From Weeksellaceae bacterium (GTDB lineage: Bacteria > Bacteroidota > Bacteroidia > Flavobacteriales > Weeksellaceae): DNA of 64,000 bases. Below are positions 1 through 8,362 of this stretch, in pieces. A program made the position numbers and the translations under genes. The notes under the pieces were generated by a model. The model had not been told where the DNA came from. It saw only the letters and a list, made by a program, of their open reading frames with translations, and searched no databases. The stretch is from the NCBI GenBank assembly GCA_019459455.1, contig JAIBEX010000021.1, forward strand, positions 221,576-285,575. Direction: 5' to 3'. Numbering within the stretch: the first letter of the stretch is position 1; the number at the start of each line of letters is the position of its first letter.

Positions 1-1
1 A

Positions 2-2593
2 TCCTACAACCTTCCGGCCATCAATACCGGGCACACCGAAGCAAAACTCAGGGACAGCATTGAATACCTGCTGCAGCATTATGGTTGCACCAACAGTAAA
101 AATGACCTGAAGGTCATTATACAGGCCCTTTCCGGAGCTCCGGGCGATATCGAACTTCTGACCGGACTCATGACTGCCTACCTTCAGTTAGGTAATGGTA
201 CTGCCCTGCGGAATAAAAATGGAGTGGACCTGGATGGCGAGCACTATGAAGACCTTTGCCTTCAGTCGTTCTGTAGGGGGTTTCTGGACGATGCAGAGGT
301 AATGGAAGTGACGGTCAAACATTGGTACCGGCATACCTGGGAACAGGATTTCATACAGCTTACAGAAGAAATTCATTTTTTTGAGGGGAAAGCATCCATG
401 TACCGCTTTTCCGGTCAGTTACCCGCGAAATCCGCTTTTATCCGCAGCGCACTGGACCGTATAATGACCGGTTTAAGGTTCAGCTTCCGCGCCCGCAGCC
501 ACTGGGAGCGGAGCTATCTTATACCCGAAGAACTGTGCCCCCTGCTGTGCAGCAAACTCGTACAGCTCCTGGGAAACTACAGTCCCGCACACCTGATTCC
601 GTTCCTGGACTTCATTCGGGCGGGAAGTGCTGACCAGCTGGGACTTTACAGTGAGGGATTCAGAAAAACACTCAGGGCAGCCGTTCGTGGCCTGGTAGCA
701 CTAAAGTACGGCAAAGAAAACATACTGCCGCTGGTCGGCATCTGGAAGTCCCACGTGCTTTCGGGGGTGCAGAACCGGTGGGAAAGGACCGAAGATCTGC
801 TGTTGATTAATGAAATATACGGCCTCCTCCGGGAAGAAGAAAAAGCGACTGCTGTTTTTCAGGACATGCTGAACACGTCCATGGGTCCCGTTTGGAACCA
901 GGAATCTCCTCTTAAACTGGTTAACCGTTCCCTCCTCCTTCTGAAGGACACTGCCGGCGCACCCTTTGCCGATTTTGCAGCGCTGATGGACGCCGCCGCC
1001 GGGGAAATGACCCTCCCGGCCGTGATCAGGCCACTCAAAGAGGAATTTATCGGTGCGATGATCAGGAACGGTGAAACGGCACGGGCCTTCGCCTATTATA
1101 AATTTGAAATCTCACCGGATCCGGACGTCGTGATGCGCAATGCAGAACAGTCTTCTTTTGATGCCCCGGCCCGGGGAGCCGGTTACGGCTTCGGAGCCCG
1201 GAGCATAAGCGAACCGGGAGCGGTCCTTCAGATCCTGAACACGCTGGACTGCAGCCCGTATCTTAAATGGGGACTCTGCCAGCTTATGATGGTACATGAT
1301 GAAATGGAGATGACCCTGGCAGCATACTGCGAACACCTTGCCGCCGCATTAAACAGCATTGAAGCACTGAACGGCGGATCAGTTGAGGCCATGTGCGCGA
1401 TGAGCGCCGAACTTCTAACCGGGGGGCGGATAGCGCCTGAACACCGGCGTATGCTCCCAAGAAAGGTGGGTGCACATCTTACCGCCGCCAACCGGAAAAG
1501 ACTGGCGCATTATTTAGAAACCCCCGGTACCGCATCATCAATACCGGTTAAAAACCTGTATCCCGCGCCAACAGCGTTATCAGGGAAAGTCAGCGCTGCG
1601 GTGTTTACCGGCCTGAAAGCCAAAACAGCATCCAAGCAGCCAAAGATAAAACAGTCCCTGTTTGAGGTGAGAAATGAAAAAACTGAAGGAGGGTACCTGA
1701 AGAACATGGTGGCGGACTTTGATGGTGAATCCGGCGATGTTTCTGTTGTATTGGAGGCCACTCTGAAAGACGGGGTAAAAAACCCGGCAGTGCCGGGACT
1801 GTATGCGGCAATCACCGCTCACTTGGATCATCTGGTTAGACCGGACGGTAAAGTGAAGCAGAAATATGCCTGGATGAAGCAGGCACCGGCCGCAAAGCCA
1901 AACGACGAACTTACGGCGGAATTCATCATTTGGCATCTGAACCATCCGGATATCTGCGTGAGCACCAAAGCGGAAGAAATATTGGCCCGGCTTGCTGCAT
2001 TTGTACCAGGCGTCATTGGAGCCCTCTTTACAGAATGTATTGCCAACCGGCCGCACCTGGCGTCAGAACTTTGCAGCGCCGTTTTGTACGAAGTGAGCAG
2101 AAAAGCTCCGGACGCATTGGGCAGCTACCTGACGGCACATCCCCGGCTGATGGTGAAAGCCACCCGGATTCCACACGTGACGGTGAAGAAAAATTTACTG
2201 GATGCAGCCGCCATCCTTCAAAACGCAGGATATGGTGAACTGTACGCTGCGCTGAAACAAAGCCTTCCGGATGCGGTGGTAAGCGCAGGAAAAGCCCATA
2301 TCGAAGATCCATCGCTGGCAGCCATTCAGGAGGTGTTGGATGAACTCGGCAGCGAACAGATACTGGATCCGGATTTCAGTTCACAGATGCACGGTCTTCT
2401 CGAGGATTACTGCTTCCCGCTGGACCTGAATGCCATCATCCGGTCGGACTGGTATTTAAGAAGAAGTTTCAACAAAGACCAGTGGGGGTCCGGGACCTAT
2501 GATTGCCTCGTGAGACATGCCCTGAACAACGCAGTGTCCCACAGGATCTCTAACCAAAATATTTCAGTTGTTTATGAAATCATCAATGAATAA
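2..2593 (+). CDS. Large protein of unknown function, 5' end outside window
   Basis: The reading frame is open from base 2 with no stop, so the gene starts before the window and at least 864 residues are present. The first ATG inside the window (170) is probably internal because the 56 codons before it read as ordinary protein. I do not recognise the family. The visible part is soluble, has no membrane segment or signal, and is rich in short amphipathic helices with Leu/Ala spacing, which suggests an alpha-solenoid (HEAT- or TPR-like) fold. A Lys-rich linker (around 1610-1680) separates two helical halves. The stop overlaps the possible upstream starts of the small gene that follows, so the two are probably cotranscribed. 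Function is not inferred. Confidence 0.75.
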   Translation, partial: SYNLPAINTGHTEAKLRDSIEYLLQHYGCTNSKNDLKVIIQALSGAPGDIELLTGLMTAYLQLGNGTALRNKNGVDLDGEHYEDLCLQSFCRGFLDDAEVMEVTVKHWYRHTWEQDFIQLTEEIHFFEGKASMYRFSGQLPAKSAFIRSALDRIMTGLRFSFRARSHWERSYLIPEELCPLLCSKLVQLLGNYSPAHLIPFLDFIRAGSADQLGLYSEGFRKTLRAAVRGLVALKYGKENILPLVGIWKSHVLSGVQNRWERTEDLLLINEIYGLLREEEKATAVFQDMLNTSMGPVWNQESPLKLVNRSLLLLKDTAGAPFADFAALMDAAAGEMTLPAVIRPLKEEFIGAMIRNGETARAFAYYKFEISPDPDVVMRNAEQSSFDAPARGAGYGFGARSISEPGAVLQILNTLDCSPYLKWGLCQLMMVHDEMEMTLAAYCEHLAAALNSIEALNGGSVEAMCAMSAELLTGGRIAPEHRRMLPRKVGAHLTAANRKRLAHYLETPGTASSIPVKNLYPAPTALSGKVSAAVFTGLKAKTASKQPKIKQSLFEVRNEKTEGGYLKNMVADFDGESGDVSVVLEATLKDGVKNPAVPGLYAAITAHLDHLVRPDGKVKQKYAWMKQAPAAKPNDELTAEFIIWHLNHPDICVSTKAEEILARLAAFVPGVIGALFTECIANRPHLASELCSAVLYEVSRKAPDALGSYLTAHPRLMVKATRIPHVTVKKNLLDAAAILQNAGYGELYAALKQSLPDAVVSAGKAHIEDPSLAAIQEVLDELGSEQILDPDFSSQMHGLLEDYCFPLDLNAIIRSDWYLRRSFNKDQWGSGTYDCLVRHALNNAVSHRISNQNISVVYEIINE

Positions 2594-2597
2594 AAAT

Positions 2598-2813
2598 ATG
2601 ACACACACAGGAAAACAAAACAGAGCAACCAGAGCTGGTCTGGAACGGGAAGTTAACCTTCTCCGGGAACGTTTGGCACATAACGGAATGGTGCAACTGC
2701 AGAAGGAACTGCAGAAAATACGGATGGCTCCGAACGGCCGTCTGGATCTGAATACCGTAAGTGACGCCGTTATTGCCGGTGCCAAACCAGTCCGGCTGCG
2801 AAACAGTGCATAA
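2598..2813 (+). CDS. Small helical protein, unknown function
   Basis: This gene encodes about 71 residues from the ATG at 2598. In-frame ATGs at 2574 and 2586 overlap the end of the preceding gene and would add a few residues. The product is basic, has one predicted amphipathic or coiled-coil helix (Leu-rich, roughly residues 15-40) and ends in a short Gly/Pro-containing tail. Tight coupling to the large upstream gene suggests a partner protein. No family is recognised and no function is proposed. Confidence 0.5.
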   Translation: MTHTGKQNRATRAGLEREVNLLRERLAHNGMVQLQKELQKIRMAPNGRLDLNTVSDAVIAGAKPVRLRNSA

Positions 2814-3010
2814 GAAAAATTTATACTCGTAAATTTAAATTCACCCCTGACGAAGCCTTCCGGACCGGAAGTGCTTCGTCTTTTGGTACAGAGGGGTTGA
2901 GGCTGGAAGATGGAAGATGGAAGATGGGAGAAATTTGCCGGGGGATGACATTTCGGCGGGCTCAGTGTAGGGGGTTGAGCTTGAGGCTGAGGCTGAGGTT
3001 GAGCATGCGA

Positions 3011-3514
3011 TATGCCATACGCAGTAAGCTGTACGCCAATGTGCCGTAATCGTGTCATCCCGACGAAGGGGGATGTCTTCCAGCCGTAATGACGCAGGTT
3101 TGCTGTTTCCGTGTTAAGCTTGCAGCCCCAAAGAAAATCCGAATCCATTACCCCGGCCCTTACTTCGGCAGGCTCAGCATAAAAAAGGGAGGGATTCGGA
3201 TTTCCTCACGACGCGGCTTCAAAAATCAGTGGGCTCACAATTCAATGAACAGCCGAAGTAAGGCCGGGTACATAATCGTTTATTTCCTGGCTCCTTCTCC
3301 TTACGAAAAATTACGACCGGCTCCCTTCAGGGTCCGGGGTAAAACGGTTGGTATTTTTATGTGTATTGGGGACCCTGTGGAATTGCCTTGGCTCTTTGTT
3401 CTTCCCCTGTCATCTTGACGAAGGAGGGATCTCTAGAATATGCTGTATGCCATATGCAGTAAGCTGTACGCTAATGTGTCGTAAGCGTGTCATCCCGACG
3501 TTGGGGGGATCTCT
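3011..3514 (+). repeat. Long direct repeat, two copies 435 bp apart
   Basis: About 68 bp at 3011-3078 recur at 3446-3514 with roughly 85-90% identity. Each copy contains the core GCAGTAAGCTGTACGC and, 3' of it, GTCATCCCGACG followed by a G-rich run. A third partial copy of the G-rich part (GACGAAGGAGGGATCTCT) sits at about 3414-3433. Confidence 0.8.
3135..3268. repeat. Nested inverted repeats (two large hairpins)
   Basis: AAATCCGAATCC at 3135-3146 is the exact reverse complement of 3192-3203. Overlapping it, 3152-3174 (CCCGGCCCTTACTTCGGC...) is complementary to 3251-3268. The two hairpins are mutually exclusive or interleaved. They resemble mobile intergenic repeats rather than a terminator, since neither is followed by a T-run. 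Confidence 0.65.
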
Positions 3515-3680
3515 TACGAAGCCATAGTCCCGCTTATAACCGCTCCAATAAACGACAAAGGAGTTTCGCCAATTCCATTAAAAAAGTAACAAGAGATTAG
3601 CAAAGATCCAAGTCTTGTCCGCCGCGGCGGATTGGTTACTTTTTTTGTCAAGAAAAAAAGTAACAAAGCACGGAAGGAAT

Positions 3681-4010
3681 CTACAATGGGATTGCTTCGT
3701 CGGCTGCCGCCTCCTCGCAAAGACGGAGTTGTAAGGTGGCGGTTGGCTTTTGGCGGCGGGCTTTTAGTCGCTGGCTGTAGGCCCGGTCGCGATAACCGCC
3801 GGGACTTCCCGCTCCCAGTTTCCTGCGAAAGGAATCTACTTTGGGATTGCTTCGTCGTCGTCCCGACTCCTCGCAATGACAGCGTTGTAAGGTGGTTTTT
3901 AGCGGCTGGCTTATGGCGGTTGGCTATAGGCCGGGTCGCGATAACCGCCGGGCCTTCCCGCTCCCAACTCCCCGCGTAAGCGATCTATATTGGGATTGCT
4001 TCGTCGGCTG
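3681..4010 (+). repeat. Tandem repeat of about 150 bp, 2.2 copies
   Basis: The phrase GGGATTGCTTCGTCG starts at 3688, 3843 and 3992, giving periods of 155 and 149 bp. Copies 1 and 2 also share TCGCGATAACCGCCGGG and CTTCCCGCTCCCA. The third copy is truncated soon after its start. The unit is more GC-rich than its surroundings. Confidence 0.8.
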
Positions 4011-4276
4011 CTGCCTTACCCTTTTTCCTTTTGACTTTTAGTTAACCCGGCGTCGCCAACCTTGGGCGACTTTACTTTATACATTGTATATTTTACTTTG
4101 TACATTTTACATTGTACACTGTATAATGCTGCTCAGACTCACCCTTTTTAAAGGAATTCTTGCAGGAATACCATATTTTCTTAACTTTGTAATGCCGAAG
4201 TACGCTTCGGGTTGCTGCTGCACAAAGATCTATGCAGTCCATATGTTTTACAGTGCAGATAGCACCGGTTTTTAAT

Positions 4277-4284
4277 TAACTTTG
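4277..4284 (+). promoter_or_regulatory. Candidate -7 box for the polysaccharide locus
   Basis: TAACTTTG matches the Bacteroidetes TAnnTTTG -7 consensus and lies 58 bp before the first gene of the locus. An identical box occurs at 4192-4199. No clear -33 TTTG is at ideal spacing for either box, so the active one is uncertain. Confidence 0.45.
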
Positions 4285-4342
4285 TAAAAAACACCTCAGC
4301 GGAGTAGTAAAACGCTCGCAAGTGGTAGAACAGATACACGTG

Positions 4343-4924
4343 ATGATACTATTTGGCGGTGGAGGACACTGCAAATCGGTGCTGGAAATTCTCCAACTTA
4401 ACGGGGAAAGAGTGGACCGGATTTATGACGGAAACCCACAGAATACGGATATTTTCGGGGTTCCAGTTTTTACAGATCAAGGACACCCGGAAGGCGGTAC
4501 GGCCATTATCTCCATCGGCGATAATGCAAGCCGCAGGGTGATTGCCTTAAGATATTCCCTGCACTATACCACGGCGGTGCACCCGGATGCATCGCTCTCG
4601 GTCCATGCGGAACTTGGGGCAGGGTCGGTGGTTCTCGCCGGTGCCCGGATCAGTCCGGCAGTCCGGATTGGCCGGCACTGCATTATCAATTCCGGTGCGG
4701 TGATAGAACATGACTGTACCGTGGGCGATTTCGTACATGTCTCTCCGAACGCCACCCTGTCCGGCGCAGTGACCATAGGGGAAGGTACGAAAATCGGCAT
4801 CGGCGCCTGCGTACTGGCAGGTATTACCGTCGGTAAGTGGGTTAAGGTAGCTGCAGGATCCGTGGTAAAGCAGGATGTGCCCGATTATGCAGTACTTGAA
4901 GATAAACACACAGAAAAAAAATAA
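4343..4924 (+). CDS. pglD: UDP-amino-sugar acetyltransferase, PglD/NeuD type
   Basis: This is a left-handed beta-helix acetyltransferase that most likely N-acetylates a UDP-4-amino-6-deoxy-GlcNAc from acetyl-CoA in the cytosol. The N-terminal GGGGH sugar-nucleotide loop is followed by about 90 residues of Rossmann-like domain and then hexapeptide repeats ([LIV]GxGxx). The IEHDC segment carries the His expected to be catalytic (about residue 123), at the position of the active His in Campylobacter PglD. The ATG at 4343 is preferred over an in-frame GTG at 4322 because the family starts directly at the Gly-rich loop. It is followed by PglE- and PglF-like genes, which strongly supports the pathway. 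A sialic-acid O-acetyltransferase (NeuD) role is the alternative. Confidence 0.85.
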   Translation: MILFGGGGHCKSVLEILQLNGERVDRIYDGNPQNTDIFGVPVFTDQGHPEGGTAIISIGDNASRRVIALRYSLHYTTAVHPDASLSVHAELGAGSVVLAGARISPAVRIGRHCIINSGAVIEHDCTVGDFVHVSPNATLSGAVTIGEGTKIGIGACVLAGITVGKWVKVAAGSVVKQDVPDYAVLEDKHTEKK

Positions 4925-4938
4925 ACATACACGCACAA

Positions 4939-6078
4939 ATGAATTCAAAAATATGGCTTTCTTCGCCTCACATGGGCGGCAATGAACTCAAATACATCCA
5001 CGAAGCCTTTGATGAGAACTGGGTGGCACCGCTGGGGCCAAATGTAAACGGTTTTGAGGATGACCTGGAACAGTTTCTGGGGCAAAATATCTATGTCGCG
5101 GCCCTCAGTTCGGGTACAGCGGCGCTGCACCTTGCGCTGATGATGTTAAATGTGAAGCGCGGGGATGAGGTGTTCTGCCAGACCATGACCTTTGCCGCTT
5201 CAGCTAACCCTATCGCCTATGTTGGCGCCAGACCGGTCTTCATTGACAGTGAACCGGAGACGTGGAACATGTGCCCGCTGGCTCTGCGGGAGGCCCTTGT
5301 AAAAAATGCGGCGCTCGGAAAACTTCCGAAAGCGGTGATTGTGGTGCATTTGTACGGCATGCCGGCCAAAATGGATGAAATTCTTGCGGTGTGTGCGGAA
5401 TTTGAAGTACCGCTCCTGGAAGACGCTGCCGAAGCCCTGGGTTCCACCTACCGGGGCGTACCCTGCGGAACCTTTGGTGAAATGTCGGTTCTAAGTTTTA
5501 ATGGCAATAAGATTATTACGACCTCCGGTGGCGGAGCATTGGTTTCCAGCCAGAAGAAATACAAGAAAAAAGCCATTTTTCTCTCTACCCAGGCCCGCGA
5601 CGCGGCTCCTCACTATGAACATTCGCATATAGGGTACAACTACCGGCTGAGCAATATATCCGCCGGTATCGGCCGCGGCCAGATGGAAGTGCTGGCTGAG
5701 CGCGTGAATGCCCGGCGGAAAAACCATGATTTCTATGTAAAGCTTTTTGAGAAGGTGGATGGGGTTACCGTTTTTACGGAACCCGACGAAAACTTCTTTT
5801 CGAACCACTGGCTCAGTGCCATTACTGTAGATCCGGATAAGGCCGGTTTTACACGGGAGGATCTGAGGGCTAAATTTCTGGAACAGAATATCGAATCCCG
5901 GCCGCTGTGGAAACCCATGCATATGCAGCCCGTTTTTAAAAATGCCGGATACTACGGAAATCAGGTGGCGGAGCACCTCTTCCGCGATGGGCTTTGCCTG
6001 CCTTCCGGCTCTAACCTCCAGCCCGCCGAACTGGACCGTATTGCCGAACTCGTAACCCGCGAACTGATTGCGGGGTAA
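4939..6078 (+). CDS. pglE: UDP-4-amino sugar aminotransferase, PglE type (DegT/DnrJ family)
   Basis: This is a PLP-dependent sugar-nucleotide aminotransferase of 379 residues, the normal family length. It should convert UDP-4-keto-6-deoxy-GlcNAc to the 4-amino sugar using glutamate. The N-terminus (SPHMGGNELKYI...APLG), the loop SFNGNKIITTSGGG carrying the PLP lysine (K191), the PLP ring-stacking Asp in EDAAEALG (D162), STQARD and IESRPLWKPMH all match what I know of Campylobacter PglE closely. It lies 14 bp after the acetyltransferase and before the matching dehydratase. Confidence 0.92.
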   Translation: MNSKIWLSSPHMGGNELKYIHEAFDENWVAPLGPNVNGFEDDLEQFLGQNIYVAALSSGTAALHLALMMLNVKRGDEVFCQTMTFAASANPIAYVGARPVFIDSEPETWNMCPLALREALVKNAALGKLPKAVIVVHLYGMPAKMDEILAVCAEFEVPLLEDAAEALGSTYRGVPCGTFGEMSVLSFNGNKIITTSGGGALVSSQKKYKKKAIFLSTQARDAAPHYEHSHIGYNYRLSNISAGIGRGQMEVLAERVNARRKNHDFYVKLFEKVDGVTVFTEPDENFFSNHWLSAITVDPDKAGFTREDLRAKFLEQNIESRPLWKPMHMQPVFKNAGYYGNQVAEHLFRDGLCLPSGSNLQPAELDRIAELVTRELIAG

Positions 6079-6163
6079 AGCCGGGAATCAGACTTTATAA
6101 TAAAGTACAGGACTGTATGAAGAAAATTTACGTTAAAATTAACAGTTTAAACACCATACCGCA

Positions 6164-8101
6164 ATGAAATTCCGAAGTTTTAAAAACCGGATTTACAGCG
6201 GGGACAACCTGATGAACCTCACAGATATCCGCTACCTGCCCCGTTGGGTGGTCCTCGCCATTGACGTGTTCTTTGTTTTGGTGGCCATCTTTTTCTCCTG
6301 CTATGTGGTAGAGAAATTGACCTTCAGCACCCAGCAGGTGTTTTACGGGGAAAATGCCATGTATCTTCTTATTTTGGGCATCAGCCTGCTTTCCATGTTC
6401 GTATTCCGGACCTATGCAGGCATCATCCGCCACTCCACCTTCATCGACCTCTTCAAGCTTTTTATGGCTACGTTCTGCACGACTGTGGCCGTAGCCGCCA
6501 TCAGTTTTAGTTATTACCTGATCACGGGCCAGCGCCTGATCTATATGCTGATCCCTTTTTCAGCGATTTTCTTTACCACCTCCTTCATTCTCCTTTTTAT
6601 CTTCCGTCTGACGGTAAAGGAATTTTTCCACTATGCCCGGGAATTCCGCCGCAGCGCCCAACGGCAGCGCATTTGGGTACTTGGCATCGATGAACAGGCC
6701 GTGGCCGTTGCACGGGCGGTGCTTGACAATCCCAATCTGCCTTACCATATTGCGGGATTCCTGACCGAGCGCCACGACAGCAGCCGCGCGAGTTTACTGG
6801 GGAAACCGATTTACAGTAAGGAGCGGCTGGAAAAAAGTTCAAAGGAAGAACTCATGGTCGAAGGCATCCTGATTGTGAAGGAAATGATGACGAAGGAAGA
6901 ACTGAACCGCTGGGTTGCCTTCTTCCTGGAAAAAGACCTGAAAGTATATAAGGCACCCAGCCTGCAGCAGCTCAGAAATAACGATCCTGACGCTTCCATT
7001 CAGTCGTTGCAGATTGAAGATTTACTGAACAGGAAACCGATTAAAATTGAAAATAAGGAGATTAAAAGCCGCCACAGCGGTAAAATTATTCTGGTCACCG
7101 GTGGTGCAGGTTCCATTGGAAGCGAGATTGTACGTCAGGTGGTGCAGTTCCAACCCTCCCTCATTATCGTTCTGGATCAGGCCGAAACCCCGCTGCACGA
7201 AATGGAACTGGAGATGCGGGATTCACACCCGAATGTGAATTTTAAGTTTGTACTGGCCGATATCTCCAACCGACACCGCCTGGAGCCGCTGTTCCAGAAA
7301 TACCAGTTCTCCATGGTCTATCATGCCGCTGCTTACAAACATGTACCGCTCATTGAGGAGAATCCCCATGAATCCATACTGGTAAACGTCTTGGGATCCA
7401 AAAATCTTGCACTGCTCTCCAGCAAGTATGGGGTGAACCGCTTTGTAATGATTTCCACCGACAAGGCGGTTAACCCTACCAACGTGATGGGAGCCTCCAA
7501 ACGCACGGCAGAACTCTTCGTGCAGGCCCTCCAGAACCGGGAGGGCAACTCCACGAAGTTCATCACCACCCGCTTCGGCAATGTCCTTGGATCTAATGGT
7601 TCCGTAATCCCACATTTCAAGAAACAGATTGAAAAGGGTGGACCGATTACAATTACCCATCCGGATATCGTCCGCTATTTCATGACCATACCCGAAGCGT
7701 GCGAACTGGTCCTGCAGGCCGGGACCATGGGGCAGGGGGGCGAGATTTTCGTCTTCGACATGGGAGAACCGGTAAAAATTCTGGACCTGGCGCAGCGCAT
7801 GATCAAACTGTCTGGATTTGAACCGGATACCGATATTAAAATTATATATACCGGCCTCAGGCCCGGCGAAAAGCTGTATGAAGAACTCCTCACAGACGGC
7901 GCAAGAACGATGCCTACCCATCATGAGAAAATCATGATTTCCCGGGATGCCGACCTGCCCTATCATGAGATTGACAGCCTGACGAATACAATAGTAAAAG
8001 CAGCTCTCCGAAGGGATAAAGTGGATGTCGTACGAAACCTCAAAGCCATTGTCCCGGAATTCATCTCCAATAACTCCGTGTACGAGGCCCTCGACCGGTA
8101 G
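6164..8101 (+). CDS. pglF: UDP-GlcNAc 4,6-dehydratase, membrane-bound PglF/WbpM/CapD type
   Basis: This enzyme makes UDP-4-keto-6-deoxy-GlcNAc, the first step toward bacillosamine, QuiNAc or FucNAc. About four transmembrane helices in residues 20-150 are followed by a CoA-binding-like Rossmann domain and then a catalytic extended SDR domain with LVTGGAGSIGSE at about 310-321. In the active-site stretch STDKAVNPTNVMGASKR (about 431-447) the usual Tyr of the SDR triad is Met, as is normal for membrane-bound members such as WbpM and PglF. At 645 residues it has the family's full length. An ATG at 6212 would shorten the N-terminus by 16 residues. Its product could feed both PglE and the epimerase/WbpL-like pair further downstream. 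Confidence 0.92.
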   Translation: MKFRSFKNRIYSGDNLMNLTDIRYLPRWVVLAIDVFFVLVAIFFSCYVVEKLTFSTQQVFYGENAMYLLILGISLLSMFVFRTYAGIIRHSTFIDLFKLFMATFCTTVAVAAISFSYYLITGQRLIYMLIPFSAIFFTTSFILLFIFRLTVKEFFHYAREFRRSAQRQRIWVLGIDEQAVAVARAVLDNPNLPYHIAGFLTERHDSSRASLLGKPIYSKERLEKSSKEELMVEGILIVKEMMTKEELNRWVAFFLEKDLKVYKAPSLQQLRNNDPDASIQSLQIEDLLNRKPIKIENKEIKSRHSGKIILVTGGAGSIGSEIVRQVVQFQPSLIIVLDQAETPLHEMELEMRDSHPNVNFKFVLADISNRHRLEPLFQKYQFSMVYHAAAYKHVPLIEENPHESILVNVLGSKNLALLSSKYGVNRFVMISTDKAVNPTNVMGASKRTAELFVQALQNREGNSTKFITTRFGNVLGSNGSVIPHFKKQIEKGGPITITHPDIVRYFMTIPEACELVLQAGTMGQGGEIFVFDMGEPVKILDLAQRMIKLSGFEPDTDIKIIYTGLRPGEKLYEELLTDGARTMPTHHEKIMISRDADLPYHEIDSLTNTIVKAALRRDKVDVVRNLKAIVPEFISNNSVYEALDR

Positions 8102-8362
8102 GGGTGGTGAAGTGATGTGATGAATTGATGATGTGGCGGCGCTATTCCGTAGGAACAGTATGGGTTTAGGCATAGCCTAATGATGAGGACGGGCGTTCCG
8201 TAGGAACGCTACACTTAGGACTTCCAGCGGAAACCTCGGGAGCCTCAGGTACCGCAGTAATGCAGTATCTCAACTTCAACCTTTACTCCAAAAATTTTTG
8301 TGACTTGTGGTTTTTTATTTATATTTAGACCCCCGCTGTAACTGGGGTGTTAATATGTAAGA
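8102..8362. repeat. Intergenic region with TTCCGTAGGAA palindromes
   Basis: Two copies of a short palindrome, TTCCGTAGGAA, lie at about 8149-8160 and 8194-8205; the second extends to GCGTTCC GTA GGAACGC, a 7-bp perfect stem. A decayed relative (ATTCCGTAGGAGGG) occurs after mutY near 31281. The rest is AT-rich sequence leading into the next gene. Confidence 0.6.

Larger units (their letters stand above)
2814..4342. other. 1.5-kb gene-free mosaic of intergenic repeats
   Basis: I see no credible gene here; the open frames lack conserved features and run through repeats. It holds a purine-rich GGAAGAT run (about 2907-2930), a GAGGCT/GAGGTT hexamer array (about 2970-3004), a long direct repeat (3011/3446), hairpins (3135-3268), a TCCGCCGCGGCGGA palindrome near 3620, an inverted GTTACTTTTTTT/AAAAAAAGTAAC pair (about 3635-3665), a tandem repeat of about 150 bp (3681-4010) and AT-rich TTTACATTGTAC-like sequence (4070-4130). 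Phrases such as GTCATCCCGACGAAGG and GATTGCTTCGTC...CTCGCAATGAC are, from general knowledge, common intergenic repeats in Bacteroidetes genomes. Confidence 0.8.

Noticed and set aside
3514..3979. Two overlapping open frames (plus 3632-3979, minus 3514-3876)
   Set aside because: They lie wholly in the ~150-bp tandem repeat and palindromes; the repeat-derived amino acid patterns are not protein-like.
7223..8173. Long minus-strand frame opposite pglF
   Set aside because: It is a complementary-strand shadow of the well-supported pglF gene; no family features.
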